The translations under genes were made by a program, and so were the position numbers. Positions 12,187 through 25,449 of a DNA stretch of 64,000 bases are shown piece by piece. This stretch comes from Blattamonas nauphoetae. Its lineage: Eukaryota > Preaxostyla > Oxymonadida. Numbering within the stretch: position 1 is the stretch's first letter; every line of letters begins with the position of its first letter. The DNA is taken from the NCBI GenBank assembly GCA_033064195.1, contig JARBJD010000016.1:434001-498000 (forward strand), given 5' to 3'. Below the pieces are notes generated by a model, which searched no databases, had not been told where the DNA came from, and worked only from the letters and a program-made list of their open reading frames with translations.

Positions 12187-13818
12187 ATGCACAAAAATTG
12201 GAATGTGGTTTTTGCAGGAGTTGCCATAATCATCTTGTATTTTGTGATAAAGTCCATCATTCAGTCATGTCGAGCCTCTCGTTCGCGACGGACTTCACCT
12301 ACACCGAAATCCGAGAGACCCCGGTCCATTGCAAGGAGTCGGGAACAAAGTGATCAGCAAAATGCTACACCTCGCGCAAAACGATCATTCTTCCGTGGTT
12401 TGCAATCACAAACTCCACTGGAGACCAAACAAACACCATCAAGAGATGTTCAAGCTGATGACCCGTTGTCTGTCGTGCGACGGCGATTTGCTGATGTTTC
12501 AGCTCCTCCCCCTGCTGTTGTCACAGTTGATAAACAGCGGGAAGAAACACTTCTGAAAAAAAAGCGAATCCATGAACTGGAACAATCTCACAAAGCACAA
12601 ATCATGAAAAAGGCAGAGGAAACACAACGAAAACTAGCCAATGAGTACAAACAAAGACAAGAACTTGGCCTTCCAAATGGATCGCGCTTTGCCTCTTCAT
12701 CCTCCACGACATTGCCATCATGCGATGGAGATTCATGCTCTGTTCGGCCAAACACCAAATCATATCCTCCACCAACTGAAGTCACCCGAAACTACACTAA
12801 CCAAGAAATGACATCGATTATTTCCAGTGTTATGCACCATTTACAGATAAATGAACTTCACACCAATCCAGAAACTCGAGCCCATGCCCGGGCATTTGCT
12901 TTGGAAATGGTTCCTCAACTTGCACAGTATGGAGTTACTCCCGAACAACCTGCCACATCAGAACTTCCGATCGCTATGGCTTTTCAGCTCTGTTCGGTGT
13001 TCAAGAAACATTTTGAGTTTGTCAAATTTAACGATATACCTTGTGAATACTGCGGTGGAATGACTCTCAAACGAGGTGTCCTCCCACCCGATCAGACTGA
13101 TGCAGATCCGATCTGGTTATGTTCTCGGGCCGAAAGTTATCACTGTCCAAAATGTGATCGAGAGACTCTGTTCTACCGATGCAATAATCCATCGTATTTT
13201 CTCGATCCATCACACAAAGAACGAAGGAAGGGGCGGTGTGGAGAATTTGCAAACATCTTTACCCTTCTTTGCTCGTCGGTTGGGTTTGTCGCTCGAATTG
13301 CTGTGGATGTCTCCCCCACTGGGGGCGATCATGTTTGGACCGAAGTATACGACCAAAAGGGTGAATGGTCATCTCTTGACAAACAGTTGAAAGACACGGA
13401 CAACCCAAACGTCGACTCCAGTTTTGTCAACTATTCGGTTCAGAACCAGCCTCGCTACATTCATTTTGATTCCTGCGAAGGCTTCGGTGACTGCCCGCTT
13501 GTCTACGAGCAAGGCTGGAACAAATCAATCTCACTTGTCGTCGGGATCAATAATGACGGCTGTTACGACATCACTCGCCGTTACACTGTTCATCCTGTGG
13601 CTGCCCTCCCACGAGAGCTGTCAGAGAACTTTGCCAGAGCGACTGCATCAAGCCTAAAAGCGAAAACAAGCCAAGAGCGTGTTGAAGCCCGTAAAAGGCG
13701 CTCGGAGGAAATCAAAGAGATTGAAGCAGTTTCTCAACACAACACGGAGCTTATCACGAAGTATGGGAAGGTTATTTTGAAGGAAGAAGAGAAACATGGA
13801 CGGATCAGCGGACAATGA
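12187..13818 (+). CDS. Peptide:N-glycanase (PNGase, NGLY1/Png1 family) with N-terminal membrane anchor
   Basis: 543 aa. Removes N-glycans from misfolded glycoproteins exported from the ER. The transglutaminase-like core is complete: Cys351 in GRCGEFAN, His382 in GGDHVWTEVYD, Asp428 in YIHFDSCEG, the expected Cys-His-Asp triad. A zinc site precedes it with two CxxC pairs (Cys286/Cys289 and Cys320/Cys323). Residues about 8-27 are a strongly hydrophobic helix (VVFAGVAIIILYFVIKSII) followed by an Arg-rich stretch, predicting a signal anchor with the enzyme facing the cytosol by the positive-inside rule; well-studied Png1 proteins are soluble. A Lys/Glu-rich coiled coil lies near 115-160, and a charged helical tail near 500-543. 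No PUB, PAW or thioredoxin domain is visible. It ends 257 bp from the convergent SPAG17 gene. Confidence 0.92.
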   Translation: MHKNWNVVFAGVAIIILYFVIKSIIQSCRASRSRRTSPTPKSERPRSIARSREQSDQQNATPRAKRSFFRGLQSQTPLETKQTPSRDVQADDPLSVVRRRFADVSAPPPAVVTVDKQREETLLKKKRIHELEQSHKAQIMKKAEETQRKLANEYKQRQELGLPNGSRFASSSSTTLPSCDGDSCSVRPNTKSYPPPTEVTRNYTNQEMTSIISSVMHHLQINELHTNPETRAHARAFALEMVPQLAQYGVTPEQPATSELPIAMAFQLCSVFKKHFEFVKFNDIPCEYCGGMTLKRGVLPPDQTDADPIWLCSRAESYHCPKCDRETLFYRCNNPSYFLDPSHKERRKGRCGEFANIFTLLCSSVGFVARIAVDVSPTGGDHVWTEVYDQKGEWSSLDKQLKDTDNPNVDSSFVNYSVQNQPRYIHFDSCEGFGDCPLVYEQGWNKSISLVVGINNDGCYDITRRYTVHPVAALPRELSENFARATASSLKAKTSQERVEARKRRSEEIKEIEAVSQHNTELITKYGKVILKEEEKHGRISGQ

Positions 13819-14075
13819 CCTTTGTTTTGTTATTCTTTTACGACATTCGTGACCACACTTCACCACCCTTGCGTTCTATAGCACAAATGAGCAATGACTA
13901 TCCAAAAAGAAAAAGTCAAAATTTAATCAACAAGAGAGAGACGATATCGACTTTTGATTGGATAGCTTCTTTGTCAGGAAGTTTTGATAGAAAGACGGAA
14001 ATGATGACTAAATCAAAACATTCAATCAAGATCGAACAAAAGAAGACGAACAGAATCTATGTTTTGCGTTCTCTC

Positions 14076-17000
14076 TTACGATTTATTTCTGATCCTCACT
14101 CCAGGGTGAAGGTCTACCTCTGATCCGTCGAGAGAAATACGGACATGAACAGGTAGCATCAGATCTCGCTCACTTGTCGCGATGCACAGAGTTTGCATCA
14201 CATCCAAGCTTCCTTCTCCATCCGAATCGTCTTCCCTTTTGAGAATGAGGGGGTGATGTTCCTTCATGTTCTTTCCACGAGGCGTCAATCCTGCTGGGGC
14301 AGGGGATAATTCTTTGGTTGTTTCGTTTGATTCCAGCAAATCGAACGCAATGCTTCCATCGCACTCAATCACCACTTTGACTGACATTCCTGGCGCGAGT
14401 GGTTGTGGGGAGGTGATGATCCTGAACGGAGAGAGGGGAAGGTCTTTGGTGTACGCTGACACTTCCGTCTTGCTGGTGAGCGGAGGTCGAGACGCCAGAG
14501 GTGGAATGAAGAACCTCTGCGTTGTTGCGGCAGTGTTTTTGATGGTGAAAGAGGCCTGGCAGACATGGTGAGCTCCCATCACTCCAAAATCGATGCTGGT
14601 GGGGTTGATTGATAAAGTCGGGGTGCGTTGTGTTTGAGAGACTGTTGGTTGTGGTGATTTCGTGGCCAATGGTGTGAAACGTGTTGTGAGCTCTGGTGCA
14701 CGTTTTGTGGGAAGGGTTGGGGTTAGTGACTTTCTTGCGCGTGTTGAGAGACCCCCTGTCATGTGTGGCATCAGAGGCTCCGCGAGATCATCTTTCACCA
14801 TCTCTGGCGGACGGATCCGAGCCATGTCCCGTTTTTTGCTGTCTCTGCGAGTCGAGAGCAAACTCTGGGAGACTGCATCCGAAGGGACTACATTCATGAT
14901 TTTCTCCAATTGAACCTGCAATAGGAGAGGACTCAATTCTCGCTCCTCTTTCCTCTTTGGCATTTCTGTTGACTCTCGTCGCGATCGTTCCGTAACATTC
15001 TCAGAGCCATGGAAGGAGGGCTCCATTGATTGGCTCTTTTTGTGTTTTGTTGACATTGCGACGCTCGGCGAGTTCTCGACTGGAGAATCTTCAACAATTC
15101 GCTTCAGTTTGGGAACTTGAACACGGACGGTCTGAGTCAATTGTTTCTGCATTGCGATCGGAGAGGCTGCCCGTGCTTTTGGGGCATTTTGAGGAGGAAT
15201 TGCCAACTGATTGTTCTTTTGAGCTGGTTTGTCCACTTGGAAGATGGTGTCCCATTTCTGAGAGCCGAACGAAAGCGGAGAATTGAGGAAGGCAGCTAAC
15301 GACCCAAAAGATTCGTTGCAGTTGTCAATTGATGCCAAGGCACTTGAGACAGAAGCGAGGATCAAGGCGTTGTTGTATTGTGAATGGAAATCAGGATGGA
15401 GAGCGTTTGAGAGATTCAAAATCGTGGACTTTCGGAATTCTCTGATGTCTGCAACTGACTGTTGAATCGTGCCTTGGGAAATCTGGGATGGTGCGACGAG
15501 TGCCAGTTCGCGGATTTTCTTCGGACTTCTCAACACGTCCCTCCATTTCCCGGTGAAGACAGCGTTTTGAACGGAGATTTGAGTCGAGATCATTTTGTTC
15601 AGCTTTTTCAAAGTTGGGAAACAGGAAAATGCTTCCGAGAATGCTTCGCTGAATGCAGAATCGTGTTGGATTGAATTCGCTGCGTTTCGGAGCTGCGGGA
15701 GATTCCGAGTGAGGTTTTGCAGTTCTGAAATTGTCATGACTGGGTGATTCGTCTCGATGACTGTCTGTTCCTCCTCTTTCTTTTTGTCTTTCGCAGCCTT
15801 CTTTGCCTCAGCCGCTTTTGCTTCCAGTTCTTTCGACACGAGCTTGAATGTTGAGGTGTATGTGTTCTGGAGCACATTCCGAGCTCGGAGATAAGCAATT
15901 GCTTCACCCATATTTTGGATTTTGTCGGCGAGCGATTGATATTCCTGTTGGATCACGCGCAGAACTGAAGAATACAGACGAGCGACGTGCTTGTGTGTTT
16001 GCAGAATCAGGATGAACGATATCAGATTGGCGTACTCGTGAAGGATCAACAGGAGGACAGGTGATGGAGGAGAATGTTGAACGATCTGTTGAACGAACAC
16101 TCTTTTCGCTTTGGGAGCTGGGATTGCCGAGAGTTCTTCTGAGAGACTCTCGAATGAGTCTCCATCCTCCGACTGTCTGTTGGTTGGATCTGTGAGTTCT
16201 GTGGTTGCTTGGCAGGCAAACCGATCAGCGAGAGCTTCGGGTTCGTAGCATTGCAAGGCAGGATGGTATGGAGTCCACGATGGCCGGAGTTCTCGAGACG
16301 GCCGTTCGACATTCATTTGCTTATCTGTTTTGACATTTTGTTTGGGAAAGGTTGATGTCGGGTGGCACGTGCAGGACGCTGCGGTATCGCAACGACACGG
16401 AGTGAACAAAGTGTGGGAGAAGATCGATGACGAAGAAAGCGGGGTGTTTGATGTTGACAGAGGCGACGTGATGGTGAGTGGAGTGAAGAGATGATCTGAG
16501 TAGCCGCACGGTTTCTTCACATCAGATGAATGGGACAAGATTCCGGCGTAGGGATTCCGGTATGGGTTGGCGGTTGAAAGAAGATCGGATGGGAGGGCTC
16601 CATTCGAGATGATTGCATGTGGATGGAGAGTGGACACAGTTTGGTTGTACACTGCGACGTGGTTGGCAAAGCGGGATAATTCGGCATTCGGATTGCTCAC
16701 GTTGCTTGGAGTGCCAGGAGCAGCGACAGTTTGGCTCGGATCGGCGTCCACAAGGTTTTGATTGGCAAGTGCGGTCACAAGATGGGGGTTTATGTTCAAA
16801 TTCGGTGTATTCTCCAGGAGGAGTGGATGAGCTGGTGAAGGCTCGCCAAACAGTGCTGGGAGTGGAGTGATGAGTGAGTGGATAATCTTCAAGATTTCGT
16901 TTTCATCGTCGACGACCGTATCTGCCACAGTTTCGGCATCTGTCTCTTCGATGGCGAGCGATGACTCAGCGCTGTTGTTGATTTCGTGCTGCGAGGTCCC

Positions 17001-20000
17001 ACTCGACTTGGAGAGTATCTGAGTTGGATCTCGTTCTTCAGGAAACGGAATTTCTTTTGTAAGTGGGCCTTTCTCTGTCTGATTGGAAAGAATGGTCGAA
17101 ATTGCTTCTTTTGCTTTGACAGATGGATTGCCGTATCCAGGAATCATCGTTAAAGAGGGTGATGATGCCGTTGAGAGTGGTTGGAGTTGGGTGATCGTTC
17201 GACTATGTTTGCGGTTCCCTGTTATAATCGATTGAATTTGCGTGAGAGAAGACGGAATGAACACGTTCTGATCAGTGCGGCAGAGTGTCGAAAGTGGCAT
17301 GTTCATCCGCTTCACCGATTTTCGAGAAAGTAATTCAAATCCAGACCCGTCGCTCCTGACAACGAACAGACGCGGCAAGACAAAGCCAATCCTTCCATTG
17401 GTGGAACTTAGAGGCTCATCTGTGATGTTGGACTCTGACAAGGCCAGCTGATGATTGTGGAGAGCAGTGAGTTTGGAGAACCATCGATTTCGACTGAGGT
17501 TCCGATGGTTTTGAGACGCTCGTGGGAGAGGTGTCCCTTTGTCTGTCAAAAGTTCATCGCTTTCAAAGGTCTTCGTGTTTTCGAGGGATTCGTCTACGTT
17601 CGGTGAATTGTTCAGACTTGGAAGGTTGTGGGCCTGAGCTTTTCTTGTCGCAGACTGCTTCAGAGCTGCCTTCTTCAGCCTGCGTTCCTCTTCTTTCTTC
17701 TCCTTCTCGGCTTGTTCGTACTTCATTTTCGCGTCTTTGAGCTTCTTCTCGATCATTGTTGGTTCATCGGGATCTTCAAAGTGTGGAATGTTGAGTGCAG
17801 TTGCGACGAGAGTTTGTTTCATCTCACCCTTTCCTGGTTTTGACTTCGATTTCTTGAAGATGCTTGGATTCAACACCATTGGCACTCTTTTGGAAATTGT
17901 CGCACTCCGCATTGTCCGGGCCACTGCCCAGTTTGCACTGCCTTCTTGGGAGCAGACGAAGACGCGACGGCATGACGAACGTGAAGGGTTTTGACCGGTC
18001 TTGTCAGTGATGATGGGTGGCGACATTTTGTCCGGTTTCACAGAGACAAGCCCATCAAACAAATTGAACAGAAGATGAGGAGGACGAGACGTAAAGGATG
18101 TGATCGAGGCTGGTGGATGCTTGCTGGCGTTGTCGACGAAGACAGACACACACCCAGTCTGTGAAAAGTGGATGTGTGTGCAGTCTGGCTTGGAGACGAA
18201 GATTTTGTGGTCTGCGGCTCCCCATTCCAGTGCAGTCCCATCGTCTAAAAGAACCACAACACGATCTCTGAACCACAAACTCGACTCTGACTTCATTTCA
18301 GACTGTCCTCCCGTGAGTGCGTGTGACATTGACTGCTTCACAAGATAGATCAGCACACGAGGAGTGTTGGTGTGCTCGATACTGAGAAGTGCCTTCGCCG
18401 GTTGGTTGGAGACATCGAAGGTATCTTTCGGAGCGAACGAATGGAAGACACGGGTTCCGTCGCTGTGGTGGACAATTCTTTCGCCGGTTGTGTGATTGGC
18501 AATGGAAACGCCGTCGCTTCGGATTGTCAGTGAAGGAGGAGGTTGTGAGGGGATGGCGGGATGAGGCGAGTGGGAGACAACAGAATTGAGCGGAGGGAGG
18601 GAGAGTGACGATGGAAAGTGAGTGGGGAAGACTACCGAAGTGTCTGAGTCGATTTTTTGTGATTGTGTAAAATCACATCCTCTAAAGCAGACAGAGAGGA
18701 GAGAATGACACTCTGGAGAAAGATCGAGTGGTTCTGGTTTAAGCAATTTCGGTTTTGGACTCTCAGTTTGATTATCACTCTCAGTCTTGTCGTCCTCTTT
18801 TGTTTCGTCCATCTTCTCCACAACTTCTTCCACGTGTTCTGTTGGCACAATCTCAAAAATGAATTTTGGACGGCACACTCTGTTTCCGGTTGAGTCCGTT
18901 GAGCACCAGCTCCACCCATCAAACGCACTCACATCGCCATTTCGGAGCAATATTGAGCTTCCTCCGCTGGTGTATCGGACAACTGTTGTCCCAACACCGA
19001 CAATCATGCGATCCTTTTCGACAGGCTTCGACATCGGGAGAGGCACACACGACAGAGGAGAGGCGCAGATTTGGCTCAAGTTGGAGGGGAGAACATGGCG
19101 GGTTGTGTTGTGGCCGGAACTGGACTGAGGATGGAGTTTGAGAAGAGCTGGACGCAGAGATTGAATAAAGCATCGTCGGAAGACTTCTCTTTCTTGTTCT
19201 GTCAACGTGTCTGGATTGATGACATCCACATCTTCGGGTTCTTGTGCTTGGTCGACTTTTCCCTTTGCCTTCGGCTTCTTCGGAGAAACAGATGCGTCAA
19301 GAGGTTCTGGAGGAGTTTCGAGTTGTTCTCCAAAGACACACGCACCATGTCTGAAGTCTTTGAGTCCCTTTCGGCCATCTTCAACCGCCTTCTCCACCTC
19401 AGCTCGCAGTTGCTGGCGACATGCTTCCTTCACCTGCCTTTCGAGCTCGCGAGGGGTGACTTCAGAAGGAGTCGACTTTACACTGCTTGAAATGCGGACT
19501 GTCCCATCGGAACTGTTGATTGTCACAATCTGTCCGTTTCGCGTTGAGTAAGTCAGTTCAAATGGATTCTGGCTCGAAGGATTCGTTTCAAAGAAACGAG
19601 CAGAAAGTGTTGTGGAATCGTTGAAGGATGTGTTGAAAACAGGAGGGGATGTGTGGACGTAGGGCACCCCGGAGGATGGAGGTGGGGCTTGTGGGTGGAC
19701 AGCGCCAGGCGGAACGAGCGAGGAGAAGGATGAGTAGCGTTGAAGGATCAACTCAACTTGAGAGGAAGAGAGAAGAATTTCTGGTTCTCGCTTTGGTTCT
19801 GTGGATTTCAGAGTTTTGTGGAATTTGAGAGCATAGAGGAGCTGGAGTGGCGTCTTCATCAATTGCTTGAAGGCCTTTTCGATATCAGAGAGGACTACAG
19901 TTTGTTGAAGTTGATTGAACGTGACGGGGGACGGTGTTTCCATTGAGATGGCAGCTTCAGCTGTTGGTTGGACGGGCTTGATGGCACGAGTGTCTGTGAA

Positions 20001-23000
20001 GACACCGACTTTGCCTTGAGTGATTTGGGCAGGCTGGAGGAAGGTGTTGAGTGCCCCTCGAAGGAGTGATGGGAGGACAGAAAAGTGAGAGAAGCGAATG
20101 GAGTGGAAAGGAGATGGGAGAGGAACGAGCGAGTTCTGTTTGACTCTCCTCCGGAATACTAAATCTGTCCCCTGTCCCTGTTGGTGATCTGGCTTCAACA
20201 CTGGCGTCGATGTACCTGAGACTTGGTTTGGGTTCACCATTTTGAGGAGAGCAGACTGAATTGCAGACAATGCAGATGGAATATCTGCGAGAGGGACACT
20301 TTGTGCAATTTCCCGAATGCCTTCGCAGTAAACCTGGAAGCTCTCTTTGACCTTCTTCGTGCCCGCTTCGGCTTCCTCGAGGAAGAGCGACAAATCGTTG
20401 AAGTCTTCAAGGGATTCGGTCATCTTGAATTTGGCGCTTCTTCCGAAGGAGAACACATGGCCTCGAGTGTGATGTGCTGTGATGTGTGTTGACAGTCGAG
20501 GACCACTCCGCAAAATGGAATTGTGGATTTGAATTGAGCGGAGTGGAGATGTCCACGTGTTCATTTCTTCCACAATGAGCGGAGCGAGGAGGAGAGGCTT
20601 TGGCGGTGAAGGGATGAGAGGAGTTGCAGGACTTGCTGTTTCTTCATCGACACTTTCCGTCCCCGACACCACAGTCTGCAGGGAAGGAGAAACAGCCTCA
20701 GTGTGCAATCCACTTGTCTTGTCTTCGTTGATCATCTTTTCCCAGTCTCCCTTTACAGTCTCTTCCTCTTCGATCTTGGTAGTTGGTGCCTCCCCAAACA
20801 AATGGGAGAAGTAACTGCGGTCGAAATGAGTAATCGACTGTCCATTTTCATTCGTCCCGTCTCTTTTCTGGACGCTGCCGATGGCCAACAGCATTGCATC
20901 CTCCACAGGGAAATATTGAGTTTTGAGTGGAGGATCAAAAAGGAGGGCAGAATTGAGGAGAGATGTCATTTCCGCGGGAGTGAAATGCTGTGTGGCTGTG
21001 AATTCAGAAGGATCGACGATGGGAGGAGTGTAATGTGCTTCCAAACGTTCATACAGTTGTTTAAAGTCTTTCTCAGCATCAAATATTTTCTGCAACGTGC
21101 TCGCATGGTTTTGGAGGCCAGATGGAGTTAAGAAAGGTGTTTGAGAATCAGTCTGGCTTTTTGGAGTGCCGGAGTTTGAGTCAAGTCGGTCGGCAGTGAG
21201 AAGGTTCAACACACTTTTCTTCCTTTTCTGCTCAACGTGGACACCGGGGATGTCCAGCACAGTTTCTGTTGCATTCTTCCCGTCCCACTTCTTTCCGACA
21301 CCGAAAGACGCATACTGATCAGCATTTGGCAGGTGGAGAGGGACTATAGGCGAGACAGGGCTCATCGAGTCAATGTGAAGATCGGCGGTGTGTGAGAACG
21401 AACCAAGGCTGTTTGTGTGGAGTGTCTGGATGAACGATGGAGCAATGACTGATTGTGAGGAGAGTTCAACTGTCTTCGACTGCTCTTCTCGAATAGGAGA
21501 TGATGGAGTGAGCGGAGCAGTGCCCTGTAAGGCCAAGTTGGGGGTTTGGCACACGTTTGTTGTTGATAGGATCTGGTGAGATGATGTGGCAGGCGAAGCA
21601 AGCATTTCTGAGAATGCTGCGCAGAGGAGAGTGAAGAAGAGAGAATCCTGAGTTTCAGGATCATTCAGCACATCCAACACAACATCGTCTTTAAGATACG
21701 AGAAGAAATCTCGTCCCTCATCAAAATCTCCATGAGAGTCGGAAAGGGTGATGAAGTCAGACGGGAGTGACGCTGTTGGAACGAGAGATGTGATGGAGTG
21801 GGCGATGTAGGCGAAGTCCTGCTGTGTTTTGTTGAGAGTGTCCAAAAACTTCTCGATTGATTTGACGAATGATTGGATTGAGGGTTGACGAGAGAGGAGC
21901 ATCGTGAGTGGCCCTGGGAAAGGGGAGCCAGCTGATAACGCTTGAATGGATATCGGTTTGTTGATCTGAGTCGGGTTGAGAGGGTGTCCCCAGCTGAGCG
22001 AGGAGAGGGAGAAGAGAGAGAGGGGGTGAATGTTGATGCCGATCGAATCAAAAAGTCTGTTGAAGAGGAATCCAGGCGCGTGTTGAGCAAGCAATTCGTG
22101 CAGAAACTGTTGCATTGTGTCGATACGGTTTGGTTGTTGTGGAGTTGTGCTTGACTTTGGTGATGCTGACGTGATAGTGGACGAAGGTCGCTGCATGGAT
22201 GGGAGAAGAGCCAGTGCTTGCGTGACTTGATTTGTTTTTGTCGCCTTTTTCGGAGCGTGCTGTGTGGCAGGGAGGGTCGAGATGAGATTCTGGATGGATG
22301 TCGACAGAGTTTCGAAACCAGATGTTTGGGAAAACGAGAGGAGTGTGCTGAGCGAGGACACCGAAGACTTCTGCTGGTGTCCCTTTGATGCCGAGTGGAG
22401 TGGTGTGTTTTTCGAGGAGTAAGGTTGTGTGATGATCACTGTCCGTGTTTGGTTGACGAGCTGAGGCTTCTGGCTCGACACCCCAGCTGGCCACGTGGCG
22501 AACGTGCAGAGTGGGCCCTGTGGAGATGATGGCGGGATGGACGGGATGTCGAGGGCTTGTTGGTCGCAGAAGAGCTGGTAATACATCCCCACCTCTTCCG
22601 CTGTTGGGATGGTTGCTTGTTTCCGGAGCGGTTGAGGCTCTGTTTGTTGGGCCATCTGAAGGACGTGTGTGAAGTTCTTGGTTTTGGTCCAGATTGGCGC
22701 TGATTGTTCGATGGGGATGGGAAGGTTGGAGAGGAAGTGGTTGAGGGCGTGGGCGAGCAGTTGGGAAGATTCCTGCTTGACGGGGTGGTTTTGAGGTGTG
22801 ATCTGTGTTCCGGTGAACGTCATTCGTCGGCCGAGATTTTGTTTAACTGAGCGGACAGTGCTGTGAGAGCTTTGCGGGGGTTCACTTCGCTCGCCTTTCA
22901 GACCCTTCTGGAGGAGCTCCATAAAAGTAGTCGAATTTGGGAGATTCGACGGAGAAAAAATTGTGGGAATGAATAAGGACGGCGTAGATTTTGGTTTTTG

Positions 23001-24914
23001 AGCAGAGATGGCGAGTTGTTTCGGTGATTGGAAGGCTTGTTGAGATGAAGGAGAGGACGAAAGGAATGTGGTGATTTGGTCGAAAAGCTTGGAGATTTGA
23101 ACGATTGATGAGGCAGACTTGGAAATGAAATGAACATCTTGTTGTGGGGATGGAAGTGGTGTCGATTGGTAGAGGAGGATTGGGGTTGGTGTGGAGGAGA
23201 AAAATGCGAGAGCAGCTGGCAATCTGCTTTGGTGATCGTCAGTTGGCTGGTTCTCTTCAGGAGACGGTTCGTTGTGCACAGTAGGAATATTAAAAAAGGT
23301 TTTCCTTTTCGCAAATCTCTGTTCAAATGAAAGTTGATATGCTCTGCGGAATTGCTCGTCTAATCGTGTTTTGATTTTATGAGAAGGATCATCATTTCGA
23401 TATACAGGTACGAATGTTGCAAATTCAATGTTTGTTGTTTCGAGTGTTTGAATGTCCAACGATTTAGTCTGGTTTTGAAGTTCAGATGATGTTTCTGGAC
23501 CAGGTTTATCTTTTTTTCCGCCTTTCTTTCCCTTTTCTGGCTTTTCAGGTTTAATATCTTCAGGTTCGGGAGCCAAATCGAGAGTAATTGTGGTAAAATC
23601 CTTCCTGTTTTCGATTTCTGACTTGATGAAATTGGTGAGATCATCTTCTGATTTGTGTTTTTCTTCTTCTGCTTTTGCTGAAGCCAAGGCTGCCTTATGG
23701 AGGAGGGCATTGATTTCATCAAAGAGTTGAGGGCCTTTCTTTGTGAGAGTCAGGAGGCCTGATCGTTCTTCTTCGTCAAAGATGAGATTAGACGGAAGAG
23801 CAGGGAGAGCAGGAACATAAATCTGAGTTGCATTTGCAACGTCCAATCCTTTAGGAGGTGCACCCTTCTTGTTTTTGTCTGCAGAATCTTCTTCCTCCGT
23901 TTTGACTTCGACGTTCGGAAGTGGGAGGAGTTCCCCACTGTCGATCTCAAAATAAAGGGTATGAGCGTATTGTGATTCTGCTGCGGAAATTTCTTGTTGA
24001 AGTGAAGAGAGATCTCCCGTGGACGGTGCAATTGATGATGTTAGCTGGTTGACCTCATCGAATCCAATTAAAACATTCTCCACATCACCAGAATTTTCCT
24101 CAATCTGTCCTGTTTTTGGATTTATTGGAGGAGAGCGGTATGACGTTGGAAGCAATGCGGTTTTGAGAGAGGAAAGAAAGGATTGAGATGGTTGGAGTGT
24201 TGGCTTGATATTTATAATTGAATCAATATGGAACCCTAGAGAAAGGCAGTATTGCTGCAGGTATGACAAGACCTTTTGTTCAGATGGAAAACCGACGATA
24301 AACACGAAAGATTTCGGGTAGAGAGGAGGGAGAGATTCAGGGCTCGTAATTTGGACTATGTTCGTCGTGTCGGGAGGAAGTTCTGAAGAATCCTGTTGGA
24401 CTTTTCCCTTGGCTGCCTTTGGTTCGACTTTTTGGGACTCTTTCTTCTTCGAGTTCGATATTGCTGGTGTCTGTTGATGAATGACAAGAATTGTGGGATA
24501 GATAGGAAATAAAAATGATGATAAGTGATAGAAAAAAGACCAACATCTTGAGAAGATTCATTTGAAGCAAGTTGAATGAGTTGGTTGACAATAGCTGTAC
24601 AAGAGTCATCCAAATACTTTGTTGGCGGAAAATCCCGAGATGGTGGTTCCGAAGACGGTTGAGAATCAATGGTTTCATTCTATTCAGAGAATTTACGGAA
24701 AATGAAAGTGAATCACTATGAAAATAATCCAAACAAGAGCAGGAGTCACTGGGTAGTTGATGATGGTGAATTGAGGGTGATTCAATGACGTGATGAATGA
24801 AGAGACAGTTTCGATTGATGAAGAATTCCCGAGAAACACGGATACAAACAGCGGTTTGTCCGTAGACGTCATGGATATGTCAGAAGAGCTACTGTCACCC
24901 TTAATTTTTTTCAT
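14076..24914 (-). CDS. SPAG17: SPAG17 / PF6, central-pair apparatus protein of motile cilia
   Basis: Three exons, 24914-24735, 24679-24545 and 24470-14076, split by 55- and 74-nt introns; 3,569 aa with a 10.4-kb last exon. Family hallmarks recur in order: FVFIVGFPSEQKVL near the N-terminus (a short FVVGF-type strand, as in SPAG17), repeated beta segments of the form DGxxxxxxNxDGT (for example HHSDGTRVFHSF), then LPRLFVVRSDGSGFELLSR, and a C-terminal MSP/ASH-like domain beginning NPTSIDFGVMGAHH and containing APGMSVKVVIE. PF6/SPAG17 builds the C1a projection of the axonemal central pair and is needed for beating. Animal and algal versions are about 2,200-2,300 aa, so this one is half as long again, mainly through Ser/Pro/Gln-rich insertions. 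Lys/Glu coiled-coil blocks lie in the middle. Confidence 0.93.
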
Positions 24915-25188
24915 CAAATGTCAGATGGATAACCGTCAGAATTCATTCGAGCAAACTTTTTTGATTTTATTATTTTCATCTGAGGATTTTATCACTTTGT
25001 TGAGTCGCATCATCAAAGACGTCGAATGAAGCACATCGCATTGCAGACTCGGCCACATTCCGTCTCAACCCGCACTCTTCGACGGTGGATGAAAGATACA
25101 GGACGACGAGGGAGGACTGAATCAAAAGAGAAGGGAAAAAAGAAAGCAAAGACAGATGCATCGGTTGAGAAGAAGGTGATGAGAAAGG

Positions 25189-25449
25189 GTGGAAATCAAG
25201 CGAGAAAAGAGGCGAGTGGATGAGATAAACCGAGACGAAATTAACGATGTACACGAGGAAGATGTGCAAGATGTGGTGATCCCGCTTGTCAATGCTCAGC
25301 CACTCTCTCTGCCCATCGTCCACAGGCAACAACTCAAGAGACACAGCCCCACCCGAGTTTTGGCTCTGTTATCCCAGTATACCATTTTTATTGAATTGAT
25401 ATTTGTTTTGATACATTGGGCGATCGTTGATATGATTGGCATGTCATGA
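25189..25449 (+). CDS. Possible last exon of a small tail-anchored protein (gene model unresolved)
   Basis: An open stretch in plus frame reads a charged segment (DEINRDEINDVHEEDVQD), a Pro/Leu-rich linker and a hydrophobic C-terminal helix (LLSQYTIFIELIFVLIHW) ending at a stop, the layout of a tail-anchored membrane protein. There is no clear start: upstream pieces in two other frames (25022-25116 and 25026-25223) look partly coding, so one or two short introns are probably involved, but I could not find a junction that keeps phase. It sits in the 0.85-kb gap between divergently transcribed SPAG17 and the RING gene. Family not recognised. Confidence 0.3.
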   Translation: MEIKREKRRVDEINRDEINDVHEEDVQDVVIPLVNAQPLSLPIVHRQQLKRHSPTRVLALLSQYTIFIELIFVLIHWAIVDMIGMS

